A DNA stretch of 64,000 nucleotides, taken from the NCBI GenBank assembly GCA_965204565.1, contig CBDBEU010000003.1:186001-250000 (forward strand), given 5' to 3'. Source of the DNA: CBDBEU01 sp965204565. GTDB lineage: Bacteria; Pseudomonadota; Alphaproteobacteria; Rhizobiales; TMED25. This document shows positions 34,883 through 44,189 of the stretch, piece after piece. Position 1 is the stretch's first letter; each line of letters starts with the position of its first letter. Below the pieces are notes generated by a model, which worked only from the letters and a program-made list of their open reading frames with translations, was not told the DNA's origin and ran no database searches. The translations under genes and the position numbers were made by a program.

Positions 34883-36379
34883 CTATTTCTTGCGCCCCGG
34901 CAATCCCGGTAGTCCAGGAAGGCCGGGCAGTCTGGGGCCGGCGCGCCCTGATCCGGGAAGTCCGGGCAGGCCAGCAGGAATTTGTGCGGGCATTGGCGGT
35001 AGTTCCGCCGCGCCGGGCATGGCACCGGCTGCGTCTTCGGGGGCGGCGCCCCCGCCCATCAGGCCGCTCAGCATGCCGCGCCGGCCGAGCTTCTTCATCA
35101 TGTCCGCCATCTGGCGATGCATCTTGATCAGACGATTGATGTCCTGAACGCTGGTGCCCGATCCTGAGGCAACCCGCTTCTTGCGCGATGCATTGAGAAG
35201 TTTGGGCTGGCGCCGCTCCTTCAGCGTCATCGACGAAATGATGGCCATCTGCCGCTTGACCACGGTGTCGTCAATATTGGACTCGGCGAGTTGGCGCTTG
35301 GTCTTGCCGCCAATGCCCGGCAACATGCCCATCAGGCTGGACATGCCGCCAAGCTTCTTCATCTGGGCAAGCTGCTGGGAAAGATCGTCGAGATCGAAAG
35401 TACCTTTGGCGAGCTTCTTGGCAACTTTTGCCGCATCTTCGGCATCGACTGTTTCGGCGGCCTTTTCGACCAAGCTGACAACGTCGCCCATGCCGAGAAT
35501 GCGCCCGGCAATGCGGCTTGGATGAAAATCCTCAAGTGCCTCGATCTTCTCGCCGGTGCCGACCAGTTTGATCGGCTTGCCGGTGACCGTGCGCATCGAA
35601 AGTGCAGCACCGCCGCGTGCATCGCCGTCAATCCGGGTAAGCACCACACCGGTCAGCGGCAGGCACTCGGCAAATGAACTGGCGACATTGACAGCGTCCT
35701 GACCAGTGAGCGCATCGGCAACCAGCAGCACTTCATGAGGAGTGGTGGCAGCCTGGATTTCGGCCATCTCGGCCATCAGCGCTTCATCCACATGAATCCG
35801 GCCGGCCGTATCCAGAATGATCACGTCAAAGCCGCCAAGGCGTGCGGCTTCCAATGCGCGGTGGGCAATCGCCACCGGCATCTGGCCCTCGACGATGGCC
35901 AGCGTTTCGATGTCGGTCTGTTCGCCCAGAATGCGCAACTGCTCCTGAGCTGCCGGGCGGCGCACATCAAGCGAGGCCATCAACACCTTGAGGCGGTCGC
36001 GTTCTTGGAGCCGGCGAGCGATCTTGGCGGTGGTCGTGGTCTTGCCCGAGCCCTGCAGGCCGACCATCATCATCACCGCCGGGGGCTGGACCTTGATATT
36101 GAGTGGTGCATCGTCGCTGCCCAGAACCTCAACGAGATGGTCATGAACGATCTTCACCACCATCTGACCGGGTGTTACCGAACGCAGCACTTCTTGGCCG
36201 ATTGCCTTTTTGGCAACCTCATCGACGAAATCACGCGCTACCGGCAGGGCCACGTCGGCTTCAAGCAGCGCTCTGCGCACCTCACGCAGCGCTGCATCGA
36301 CATCCGATTGCGACAGCGCCCCACGGCGCGTCAACGCATCGAATATTCCGGACAATCGCTCTGAAAGCGTGTCGAACAT
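34883..36379 (-). CDS. ffh: Signal recognition particle GTPase Ffh
   Basis: A 498-residue SRP54 homologue that binds signal sequences and 4.5S RNA and delivers ribosomes to FtsY. The N domain begins MFDTLSERLSGIFDAL; the G domain has G1 VGLQGSGKTTTTAKIA, G2-like DVRRPAAQEQL, G3 DVIILDTAGR and G4 region VLTRIDGDARGG. The M domain carries the RNA-binding RVASGSGTSVQDINRLI segment and a Met-rich stretch (HRQMADMMKKLGRRGM). The tail repeats LPGLPG, a common alphaproteobacterial feature. ATG 36379 is chosen over 36397 because it gives the normal N-terminus. It stops with TAG. Confidence 0.96.
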   Translation of the reverse strand: MFDTLSERLSGIFDALTRRGALSQSDVDAALREVRRALLEADVALPVARDFVDEVAKKAIGQEVLRSVTPGQMVVKIVHDHLVEVLGSDDAPLNIKVQPPAVMMMVGLQGSGKTTTTAKIARRLQERDRLKVLMASLDVRRPAAQEQLRILGEQTDIETLAIVEGQMPVAIAHRALEAARLGGFDVIILDTAGRIHVDEALMAEMAEIQAATTPHEVLLVADALTGQDAVNVASSFAECLPLTGVVLTRIDGDARGGAALSMRTVTGKPIKLVGTGEKIEALEDFHPSRIAGRILGMGDVVSLVEKAAETVDAEDAAKVAKKLAKGTFDLDDLSQQLAQMKKLGGMSSLMGMLPGIGGKTKRQLAESNIDDTVVKRQMAIISSMTLKERRQPKLLNASRKKRVASGSGTSVQDINRLIKMHRQMADMMKKLGRRGMLSGLMGGGAAPEDAAGAMPGAAELPPMPAQIPAGLPGLPGSGRAGPRLPGLPGLPGLPGRKK

Positions 36380-36734
36380 AAGCACTCCACTGCGCACTCA
36401 TTGGCACGATGCCAACAATGCCCGGCACAACGCCAAACGCACCCGCGGGCGAATCCTCACTGGCGGGTGTTCACCCCCGGACCCCTGGTGCCCGGCGGCG
36501 GAGCGTCTGTTTCGCCTGTCGGGCGATGGAGCGGAAAATAGTTTCGGCTTCGCCTCGCGTCAATCACCCGAATTTGACGCGTGCTGGCGCACTATATCAT
36601 AAGACTCGTTGCTGAAAATTGCGGTGCAGCAATTCTCGTGACAACGTCAGTGGCTTGTGCAAGAAATTACCGAACAAATTCATTCGCCATCGCCGGGGGC
36701 AGTTTTGATGGCGAACAGGGGTAGGGTAACCTAT
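36380..36734. other. Intergenic region upstream of ffh
   Basis: No gene is seen in these 355 bases between the divergent ffh and DegT-type gene. It contains a 15-base palindrome (36401-36415) and a stretch with a TTGACG (36575-36580) that is too poorly matched downstream to be called a promoter. Composition is ordinary. Confidence 0.5.
36401..36415. promoter_or_regulatory. Palindrome TTGGCA-N3-TGCCAA upstream of ffh
   Basis: TTGGCACGATGCCAA is a perfect inverted repeat with a 3-base centre, 21 bases before the ffh ATG. Its size and symmetry fit a dimeric regulator site that could block ffh transcription or initiation. No second copy was found in the window by eye, so function is open. Confidence 0.35.
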
Positions 36735-37928
36735 ATGCGTCACCTAAACGGGGCGGCACTAGGTGGTGCCTTGAGCATTGCCGAACATCTTGATGCACGG
36801 CCGCGTCCAATCCAGTTTGTCGACCTCAAGGCTCAGCACGCCCTGATCGGTGATCGGGTGAATGCGCGCATCCAGGAGGTCCTGGAGAGCGGCCGCTATG
36901 TTCTGGGGCCACTGGTCGAGGAACTCGAGGACAAGTTGGCCGATTTCGCCGATGTACGGCACGCCATTTCGGTATCCAGCGGAACCGATGCGTTGTTCGT
37001 GGCGCTGCTTGCCCGTGGCATCGGCGCGGGCGATGCGGTGTTCATCCCCGGTTTCACCTTTACCGCGACGGCAGAGGTCATTGTTCTGGCCGGAGCGACA
37101 CCGGTGTTCGTTGATGTCGAGCGCGACAGCTATAATATTTCGCCAGACGATCTCGATTGCCGAATTGGCGAGGTCGAGGCTGAAGGCAAACTCAGACCCG
37201 TCGCGGTGATTGCGGTCGATCTGTTTGGCACGCCGGCTGACTACAATTGTCTGCGCGAGATCACCGACCGATACTGTATGTTTCTGGTCGCCGATGCCGC
37301 CCAGTCCTTTGGCGCGGTTCGCGACAATCGGCGGGTTGGAGGTCTGGCGGCAGTCACCACCACGAGTTTCTACCCCTCAAAGCCGCTGAGCTGCTATGGC
37401 GATGGCGGCGCGGTATTTACCGATGATGGTGAGTTGGCGGCGGTCTTGAAGTCGGTGCGCTGCCATGGCGAGGGTAATGGCGCTTACGACAATGTACGCA
37501 TCGGCATCAATGGCCGGCTTGATGCAATTCAGGCTGCGGTTTTGCTGACCAAGCTGGAAATATTCCAAGACGAACTCGAAAGCCGCGAGCGCATTGCGCG
37601 CAGCTATGATGCAGCGCTTGACGGAGTGGTTGAAATTCCCAGCCTCGCGGCGGGCATACAATCCTCATGGGCCCAGTACACAATCAGGACGCCGGAGCGT
37701 GACCGTCTGAGAAATGCTCTGTCGGATGCCGGTATTCCGACCATGGTCTACTATCCAAAACCCATCCATATGCAGCCGGCCTACCAGGCCTATGGCGACG
37801 GGCCGGGCTCGCTTCCGGTGTCGGAGCGTTTGTGTGAGGAAGTCATCTCTCTGCCGTTCCATCCTTATCTCGAAGATCATGAGATCGAAACGGTGGCGGG
37901 TGCGGTCAGGGACACACTCGGCGCCTGA
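36735..37928 (+). CDS. DegT/DnrJ/EryC1-family sugar aminotransferase
   Basis: A 397-residue PLP enzyme that makes amino sugars for surface polysaccharides or glycosides. Blocks are IQFVDLKAQHALIGDRVNAR near the start, GSGTD-like VSSGTDALFVALLARGIGAG, FIPGFTFTATAEVIVLAGA, VADAAQSFGA and the PLP-lysine site SFYPSKPLSCYGDGGAVFT, then GINGRLDAIQAAVLLTKL. It resembles WbpE/WlbC- or perosamine-type enzymes, but a substrate cannot be told. The frame is open upstream to 36657; ATG 36735 is the latest start that keeps a short leader, and ATG 36708 is an alternative. No other sugar-pathway genes are next to it. Confidence 0.85.
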   Translation: MRHLNGAALGGALSIAEHLDARPRPIQFVDLKAQHALIGDRVNARIQEVLESGRYVLGPLVEELEDKLADFADVRHAISVSSGTDALFVALLARGIGAGDAVFIPGFTFTATAEVIVLAGATPVFVDVERDSYNISPDDLDCRIGEVEAEGKLRPVAVIAVDLFGTPADYNCLREITDRYCMFLVADAAQSFGAVRDNRRVGGLAAVTTTSFYPSKPLSCYGDGGAVFTDDGELAAVLKSVRCHGEGNGAYDNVRIGINGRLDAIQAAVLLTKLEIFQDELESRERIARSYDAALDGVVEIPSLAAGIQSSWAQYTIRTPERDRLRNALSDAGIPTMVYYPKPIHMQPAYQAYGDGPGSLPVSERLCEEVISLPFHPYLEDHEIETVAGAVRDTLGA

Positions 37929-38010
37929 GTTTGCTGTCTGCCGGCCAGCATTGGCGCAGAACATGCGCACGAAGCTGGTATTTTGGCGCTGATTTCGCCA
38001 TATAGCGCCC

Positions 38011-38889
38011 ATGGATGGCGTAACCGGAATTCCGTTTGCGAAGATGAACGGTCTCGGCAACGGCTTTGTCGTGCTGGATGCGCGCATGCGTTCCATACCG
38101 CTCGACCGTGACGCGGTGCGGCGCATTGCATGGCGCGGTGAAGGTATTGGCTGCGACCAACTGATCCGGCTAGAGTCGTCACCTGACGCCGATGCGTTCA
38201 TGCGAATCTGGAATTCGGATGGCGGCGAAGTCGATGCCTGCGGCAATGCGACCCGCTGCATCGCCTGGGGATTGATGGAAGAAAGCGGGCAGACCGAGAT
38301 CTCAATAGCAACCAATGCCGGAATTTTGGTGTGCACGCGCGGAAGCGCGGAGATGTCGATCACGGTCGACATGGGTATGCCGCGATTGTCTTGGGAAGAA
38401 ATTCCCCTTGCTGAACCCTTTGCCGATACGCGCATGATTGAGCTTCATGTGGGGCCGGCCGATGCGCCGCTTTTGCACAGCCCCAGTGTCGTCAATGTCG
38501 GCAACCCGCATTGCATCTTCTGGGTCGAGGATGTTGAGGCCCATGATCTGGCCCGCATTGGTCCATTTCTCGAATTCCGCCCGCTGTTTCCAGAGCGCAC
38601 CAATATCAGCCTTGCCCAAGTGACCGCGGACAATGCGCTGACGCTCAAGGTCTGGGAACGGGGCGCCGGGCTGACGCGCGCCTGTGGCACTGCGGCCTGC
38701 GCGGCTGCCGTGGCGGCGGCCAGAAAAAGGCTCACCGGCAGACATGTGATGGTGACGCTGCCGGGCGGCACGCTCGATATTGAATGGCGTGAGGATGAGC
38801 ATGTGTTGATGACGGGGCCGGTGGCGTTCGAATTCGACGGCATTGTTCCCGCTGAACTCTTGGCCCCGGCTGAGGATGCTGTGAGATGA
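38011..38889 (+). CDS. dapF: Diaminopimelate epimerase
   Basis: A 292-residue cofactor-free epimerase of lysine and peptidoglycan precursor synthesis. Both catalytic cysteines are visible: WNSDGGEVDACGNATRC in the first half and GAGLTRACGTAACAAAVAA in the second. The start MDGVTGIPFAKMNGLGNGF has the conserved MNGxGN. It is coupled to mtaB by ATGA. The frame is intact. Confidence 0.95.
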   Translation: MDGVTGIPFAKMNGLGNGFVVLDARMRSIPLDRDAVRRIAWRGEGIGCDQLIRLESSPDADAFMRIWNSDGGEVDACGNATRCIAWGLMEESGQTEISIATNAGILVCTRGSAEMSITVDMGMPRLSWEEIPLAEPFADTRMIELHVGPADAPLLHSPSVVNVGNPHCIFWVEDVEAHDLARIGPFLEFRPLFPERTNISLAQVTADNALTLKVWERGAGLTRACGTAACAAAVAAARKRLTGRHVMVTLPGGTLDIEWREDEHVLMTGPVAFEFDGIVPAELLAPAEDAVR

Positions 38890-40166
38890 ACACCGCCGTT
38901 CAAGACGATGACCTGAAATTCCTGACCTTCGGTTGCCGGCTCAACGCTTTCGAAACCGAGGTGATGCGCGAATTTGCACATGAGGAGAGCCTGAAGAATG
39001 CGGTCATCGTCAATAGTTGCGCGGTTACCGGAGAGGCGGTGCGTCAGGCGCGCCAGGCGATCCGAAAAGCGCGGCGCGAGAATCCCGGATCGCGCATTAT
39101 TGTGACCGGCTGTGCGGCACAAACCGAAACGGCGCGTTTTTCGCAGATGCAAGAGGTCGATCATGTCATCGGCAATGCAGAAAAGGCCGAACGCAGCACG
39201 TTTGCCAGGCTGGCTTACGGTACTGATAATGCGCCGCGTGTCGAGGTCGCCGACATCATGGAAGTGCGCGAGACCGCCGGACATTTGATCGGAGGTTTTG
39301 GCTCACGCGCACGCGCTTTCGTTCAGGTGCAAAATGGCTGCGATCACCGCTGTACCTTCTGCATCATTCCATTTGGCCGTGGTCCGTCACGCTCGCTGAG
39401 CCTTGACCATGTGGTGGAACAGGTGGCCCGTCTGGCCGGCGAGGGCTATGCCGAAGTGGTGCTGACCGGCGTTGATATAACCTCATGGGGTGTTGATTTG
39501 CCGGACCGCCCGAGCCTGGGCCAGTTGGTGCGAGGTATCCTTGCCCGTGTGCCGGAACTGCGGCGTTTGCGCATTTCTTCCATCGACTCGGTCGAGGCTG
39601 ATGACAATCTGATCGATGCCCTTGCCAATGAACAGCGGCTGATGCCGCATCTGCATCTGTCTCTGCAGTCGGGAGATGACATGATTCTGAAGCGGATGAA
39701 GCGCCGGCATCTGGCGCGCGATGTGGTGGAGTTCTGCGCCCGCGCCCGCGCTGCAAGACCGGATATCGTGTTTGGCGCGGATTTTATCGCCGGATTTCCG
39801 ACCGAGACCGAGCAGATGTTTGAAGCAACGCTCGATCATGTGGCTGACTGCGGGCTAACCTATCTTCATGTGTTTCCGTTTTCACCCCGGCCCGGCACGC
39901 CGGCAGCGCGCATGCCGCCTGTGCCATCGGACGCGGTGAAGGCGCGGGCGCGGCGATTGCGAAGTGAAGGTGTGGCAGTGCAGCGCGACTATCTCGGACA
40001 AGAGCCCGGAAAGGTCCGCCAGGTTCTGGTTGAGCGGCCGGGCTTTGGGCGCAGCGAGCATTTTGCCGGGGTGGAGCTGACCGGACCGGCACAGGCTGGC
40101 GAATTGGTGGCGGCGCGGATTACCGGCTCGGACGGCGAGCGCCTGTTTGCGGATCAGGTGTTGTGA
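38886..40166 (+). CDS. mtaB: tRNA t6A37 methylthiotransferase MtaB
   Basis: A 426-residue radical-SAM methylthiotransferase that converts t6A to ms2t6A in tRNA. The N-terminal UPF0004 domain has LTFGCRLNAFETEVM, NSCAVTGEAVRQ and IIVTGCAAQTE, three conserved Cys for the auxiliary cluster. The radical-SAM motif is VQNGCDHRCTFCIIPFGRG (CxxxCxxC). The pattern LHLSLQSGDDMILKRMKRRH is typical, and the TRAM end is short. Order dapF-mtaB-ftsY is standard for these bacteria. The stop TGA overlaps the GTG that opens the ftsY N-terminus. Confidence 0.95.
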   Translation: MNTAVQDDDLKFLTFGCRLNAFETEVMREFAHEESLKNAVIVNSCAVTGEAVRQARQAIRKARRENPGSRIIVTGCAAQTETARFSQMQEVDHVIGNAEKAERSTFARLAYGTDNAPRVEVADIMEVRETAGHLIGGFGSRARAFVQVQNGCDHRCTFCIIPFGRGPSRSLSLDHVVEQVARLAGEGYAEVVLTGVDITSWGVDLPDRPSLGQLVRGILARVPELRRLRISSIDSVEADDNLIDALANEQRLMPHLHLSLQSGDDMILKRMKRRHLARDVVEFCARARAARPDIVFGADFIAGFPTETEQMFEATLDHVADCGLTYLHVFPFSPRPGTPAARMPPVPSDAVKARARRLRSEGVAVQRDYLGQEPGKVRQVLVERPGFGRSEHFAGVELTGPAQAGELVAARITGSDGERLFADQVL

Positions 40167-40253
40167 GCGAGGAAAAGCAAGGAGTGTTTGGGCGGCTATT
40201 TCACGGAGGTAATCGCGCTGCGGAGTTGCCTGAAGCGCCGATCAGTACTGACA

Positions 40254-41222
40254 GTGGACAGCGACGAAGTGCCATCTGAGGCAAGGCGAGGTTGGTACAC
40301 GCGCCTGCGCGACGGGCTGACACGATCCTCATCGGCGCTGACCAGCGGGATCACTCAGGTCTTTACCAAGCGGCGCCTCGATCAGGAGATGCTCGATCAG
40401 CTCGAAGATCTGCTGATCCAGGCAGATATCGGTGTTGAAAGCGCGCTGGCGATCACCGAAAAGCTGCGCGCTAAAAAATTCGACCGCGATGTCGATCCGC
40501 AAGAAGTGCGCGATTTTCTTGCCGCCGAGATTGGCGGCAGGCTTGAGGCGGTGGCGCAGCCTCTGGAACTTGAGGCTGGCGCCAGGCCCCATGTCATTCT
40601 CGTGGTCGGGGTTAATGGCTCTGGCAAGACCACCACCATCGGCAAGCTGGCGGCGGGATTTGCCGGCGATGGGCTCAAGGTGATGCTGGCGGCGGGCGAC
40701 ACCTTTCGTGCAGCCGCGATCGAGCAACTCACCATCTGGGGCGAGCGGGTGGACGCTCCGGTGGTCGCTCGCGATGTCGGTGCCGATCCGGCAGGGCTCG
40801 CATTCGATGCATTGAGCCGCGCGCGCGATGAAGCAAGCGACGTGCTGCTGATCGATACTGCCGGCCGGCTTCAGAACAAGGCCGATCTGATGGATGAACT
40901 GGCCAAGATCGTGCGTGTGGTCAAAAAGCTCGATCCCCAGGCTCCGCACACGGTGCTGCTGGTTCTCGATGCGACGACCGGTCAGAACGCGCTATCGCAA
41001 GCCCAGATCTTCCGCGAAGTTGCCGAGGTCAGTGGCGTCGTCATGACCAAACTCGACGGCACCGCTCGCGGCGGCATTCTGGTAGCGATCGCCGAGAAAT
41101 TTGCCCTGCCGGTGCATGCCATCGGCATTGGCGAGGGAGTTGATGATCTTGGTGCCTTCAGTCCGAATGAATTCGCGCGTGCGATGGTCGGGCTTGAGAT
41201 TGCCGGGGCAAACTCAGACTGA
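40254..41222 (+). CDS. ftsY: Signal recognition particle receptor FtsY (5' frameshift likely)
   Basis: The NG domain is complete: RRLDQEMLDQLEDLLIQADI, Walker-type VGVNGSGKTTTIGKLAAGFA, AAGDTFRAAAIEQL, LLIDTAGRLQNKADLM, VMTKLDGTARGGILVAIAEK and GIGEGVDDLGAF. FtsY is the membrane receptor for Ffh. The natural N-terminus starts at GTG 40163 (SEEKQGVFGRLFHGGNRAAE), overlapping the mtaB stop, but that frame closes at about 40277, and the NG domain is one base out of phase. The start given here (GTG 40254) is the first sensible codon in the NG frame and gives 322 residues. Either the short acidic A domain has been lost or there is a sequence error; the core must be functional because the gene is essential. 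Confidence 0.85.
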   Translation: MDSDEVPSEARRGWYTRLRDGLTRSSSALTSGITQVFTKRRLDQEMLDQLEDLLIQADIGVESALAITEKLRAKKFDRDVDPQEVRDFLAAEIGGRLEAVAQPLELEAGARPHVILVVGVNGSGKTTTIGKLAAGFAGDGLKVMLAAGDTFRAAAIEQLTIWGERVDAPVVARDVGADPAGLAFDALSRARDEASDVLLIDTAGRLQNKADLMDELAKIVRVVKKLDPQAPHTVLLVLDATTGQNALSQAQIFREVAEVSGVVMTKLDGTARGGILVAIAEKFALPVHAIGIGEGVDDLGAFSPNEFARAMVGLEIAGANSD

Positions 41223-41298
41223 AAGGTTGAGCCGGCTTCCGGGAACCTCATAAGGCGTGGTCGGATCGGGCGCGCGTAGGCATGCCATAGGCATTAGT

Positions 41299-42535
41299 TG
41301 GACACCCTGCAGACCCCTGTCTGCTGCTTGGAATCGGGTGACGAGAGCGCATTTACGGCCGCGATGCGTGTCGGCCCTTTGCCTGGGTTGTGGTTCGGGA
41401 TTCGGTTTCGCCGGGGCCGGGCCACGGCGCCTTTGCGCTCCCGGAACAGGAGCCGTTTCATGTTGACTGCGATGTTGGCCATGCCGATCCTGGCCCTCGC
41501 CCGGTCGATGCCGATGGTGCGGACGAAGAGACCCATTCGTGCCTTCATCCCGGCGAAGGGATGTTCGATCGCGGATCGGACCTTCGACCGTGCGGCATTG
41601 GCCCTCTCGTGATGCACGGGCATCGGCTTGCCGGGCGGGCGGTGGAAATGGACCTTCTAGGTCAGCCCGGCCAGGGCGATTTTCTTCTCGTTCTTCTGCG
41701 ACCGATACGCCGTGTCCGCCCGCTACGCGTCCGTCATGCCGGGCGGCGTCGGTGACGATCCATGTCCGGACGAAGCCGTGGCGCCGGTCGGCATCGATAT
41801 GGGATTTGTCGCCGAACACCGGCGTGGCGATTGCGCCCATCGCCGTGCCCGTCCGGGCGCGTCTTCCTGCGCCCTCGCTTGAGCGTCCAACGCGCGTCGC
41901 GATCCTTTTGCGCCGGTTTCCGGGGATTGGCCTGCCAATCAGGCGGGATGCCCCCGCCCTTGACGATCTCCTTCCCGGCATCGGTCATGCGCTGGCGCGG
42001 GGCCGCCACGATGGTGGCATGATCAGCCCGCCCATGGCGGGATATCCGGGCGAGATATCCGGCGTCCTTAAGATGCGCGTCGAACCGGGCGAAGAGTTTC
42101 TCCACCGCGCCGGTCCGCGCCAGGGCTTCCCGGAACCGCCGGATGGTCGTCTCGTCCGGCGCCCGCGCGCCGTCATCGAGGCTGAGGAAATGGCCAAAGC
42201 TGCGCCGGTCCATGATTTGCAACGCCGCCTGCGCATCCGACACACCGTAGAGTGCCTGGATCACCAGTACCTTGAACATGAGGACCGGGTCCATCGGCGG
42301 GCGCCCGTCTTGCCTGCCATCGGAACGATCAAGCGTCGCATCCAACTCCGGCCGGAAGAGCTCGAAGTCGATAACCCCTGCAAGCCGCTCCAGCGGATCT
42401 CCCACCTTCGATAACGCCGCGTAGCGCTCATCCGGATCGAACAACCCGCGCTGTGCAGCCATCGTACCCCCCGTCGCTGGTATCCCCACGGAATCACACC
42501 AAGACGCTCAAAGCCAGGGGTTTTCAGGGCGTCCA
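41299..42535 (-). mobile_element. IS5-family element, copy 2 (decayed)
   Basis: Same ends as copy 1 at 613-1900, so the boundaries are well set. A short direct repeat AGT flanks it (41296-41298 and 42536-42538). The transposase is broken: about 50 bases are missing near 41718, a small insertion and frameshift occur near 42030, and a TAG (41657-41659) stands where copy 1 has TCG (Ser). It lies between ftsY and ccmG. The large overlapping frames are shadows of the old transposase. Confidence 0.85.
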
Positions 42536-42678
42536 AGTGCCTGCGCCGCAGCCGCTGTTATCGTTGTCGCTAATGCGAGAGCCCTTCCACGACACCGGCA
42601 GCCCATCTACCGCCAGCGAAGCGACCTATTAACCTTTCATTAAGGTTAACAAATAGTTTAATGCAGGTCTCATACAGG

Positions 42679-43272
42679 TCATTTTTCCGCACGTGCGGCT
42701 TCGATCGCCGGCACAAGGCGGCTCTCAACTGCGCCGGCAGTCAGCGGTCCGACATGCTTGTGGCGAATCACACCATCGCCATCGACAACGAATGTTTCGG
42801 GCACGCCATAAACGCCCCAGTCAATCGCCGAGCGTCCGTCATCATCAACGCCGACCGCGCGATAGGGATTGCCCAAGGTGCCGAGAAAGCGCCGGGCATT
42901 TTCCTCCTGGTCCTTGTAATTGATGCCGACCACCTTGATGCCGGATTGGTCCAGTTGCATCAATAATGGATGCTCCTGACGGCACGGTCCGCACCAGGAG
43001 GCCCAGATATTGACCAGCGTCACTTCACTGCCGGCGAGGTCTGCGGTGGCAAGGCCGGGAACCGGTTTGCCGTCACGATTGAGACGTGGAAGCGGTTCGA
43101 GTGTGAATTCTGGTACGGGCTTGCCGACCAGAGCCGAGGGCAAAATTGACGGATCGCCCGATCTCAATCCGACAAACATGGCCAGCACCAAAGCGCCGAA
43201 CACAATCACCGGCACCGCGGTCCAGATAAGGCGGCGTGCACCTGCCGGCGCTTCAGTTGCCGGCTCGCTCAT
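42679..43272 (-). CDS. ccmG: Thiol:disulfide interchange protein CcmG (DsbE)
   Basis: A 197-residue membrane-anchored periplasmic thioredoxin that reduces the apocytochrome c haem-binding cysteines. One N-terminal membrane helix (LIWTAVPVIVFGALVLAMFV) is followed by the active site VNIWASWCGPCRQEHPLLMQ and the cis-Pro region DWGVYGVPETFVVDGDGVI. The start overlaps the ccmD end by 4 bases. Its partners ccmA-D lie upstream on the same strand. Confidence 0.95.
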   Translation of the reverse strand: MSEPATEAPAGARRLIWTAVPVIVFGALVLAMFVGLRSGDPSILPSALVGKPVPEFTLEPLPRLNRDGKPVPGLATADLAGSEVTLVNIWASWCGPCRQEHPLLMQLDQSGIKVVGINYKDQEENARRFLGTLGNPYRAVGVDDDGRSAIDWGVYGVPETFVVDGDGVIRHKHVGPLTAGAVESRLVPAIEAARAEK

Positions 43273-43457
43273 GTGCCTGCTTCGTCTGGTGCTGCTGCGG
43301 CATTTGCAGCGCGGCGGCGCGGTGCACCGCGCGCTTCGAGCGCCGCCAGGGCCGCGTGCTGGCGGCGCAGGTCGCGCCAGATATGTGCGGTCAGACCGAT
43401 AAGCACCAGGGCGGCGATGCCATAGGCCGACCAGATGAAGACGCCATAGTCACCCAT
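43269..43457 (-). CDS. ccmD: Haem exporter subunit CcmD
   Basis: A 62-residue single-span membrane protein: GVFIWSAYGIAALVLIGLTA is the helix, followed by a basic, Ala-rich tail. CcmD stabilises CcmE release from the CcmABC complex. The family is short and variable, so the call relies mostly on position between ccmC and ccmG and on the start overlapping the ccmC stop (TGATG). Confidence 0.9.
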   Translation of the reverse strand: MGDYGVFIWSAYGIAALVLIGLTAHIWRDLRRQHAALAALEARGAPRRRAANAAAAPDEAGT

Positions 43458-44176
43458 CACGATGCTGCCTCGGCCATGTGCATGGCACGGATACGCTGGC
43501 GCATCACTTCAGAGCGCATCGCCATCAGCAACAGCACGGCAAAAAGCATGGTGAAGGCAACGCCCATGGTCAGCAGCGGATAAAGGATCGATGAGTGGAT
43601 TGCAGGGCCGTCCACGCGCGCCAAGCTGGCCGGCTGGTGCAGCGTGTTCCACCAGTCGACCGAGAACTTGATGATCGGGATATTGACGAAGCCGACAATC
43701 GCCAGGATCGCCGCCGCACGCCCGGCGCGTACCGGCTCTTCGATGGTCGACCACAGCGCGATATAGCCAAGGTACAAAAAAAACAGCACCAGCACCGAGG
43801 TCAGCCGCGCGTCCCACACCCACCAAGTGCCCCACATGGGCTTGCCCCAGAGCGATCCGGTAGCCAGGGCGAGGAAGGTGAAGGCAGCACCAATAGGCGC
43901 TGCCGACTTGGCCGCGACATCGGCCAGTGAATGACGCCAGATCAGCGATACCACGCTTGCCACGGCAATGAATGTATAGGTGAACATCGCCATCCAGGCA
44001 GACGGCACGTGCACAAACATGATGCGCACGGTTTCGCCCTGCTGATAGTCGGGCGGTGCGACAAACAGGCTCCAGTAAAGCCCGCCGGCAAGCAGTGCCA
44101 CCGCAAGTGCGGCGACCCAGGGCAGGATGGCGCCGGAAAAGCGCATGAAGCGGTGCGGATTGGCAAGACCGAACAT
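43457..44176 (-). CDS. ccmC: Haem exporter subunit CcmC
   Basis: A 239-residue, six-helix membrane protein that carries the haem-handling WWD motif: MWGTWWVWDARLTSVLVLFF. Conserved His-containing loops are FVHVPSAWMAMFTYT and VDWWNTLHQPASLARVDGPA. CcmC loads haem onto CcmE. The gene is intact. An IS5-family element separates it from ccmB, so its transcript must now start from within or just after that element. Confidence 0.95.
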   Translation of the reverse strand: MFGLANPHRFMRFSGAILPWVAALAVALLAGGLYWSLFVAPPDYQQGETVRIMFVHVPSAWMAMFTYTFIAVASVVSLIWRHSLADVAAKSAAPIGAAFTFLALATGSLWGKPMWGTWWVWDARLTSVLVLFFLYLGYIALWSTIEEPVRAGRAAAILAIVGFVNIPIIKFSVDWWNTLHQPASLARVDGPAIHSSILYPLLTMGVAFTMLFAVLLLMAMRSEVMRQRIRAMHMAEAAS

Positions 44177-44189
44177 GGATTTAATCTAG

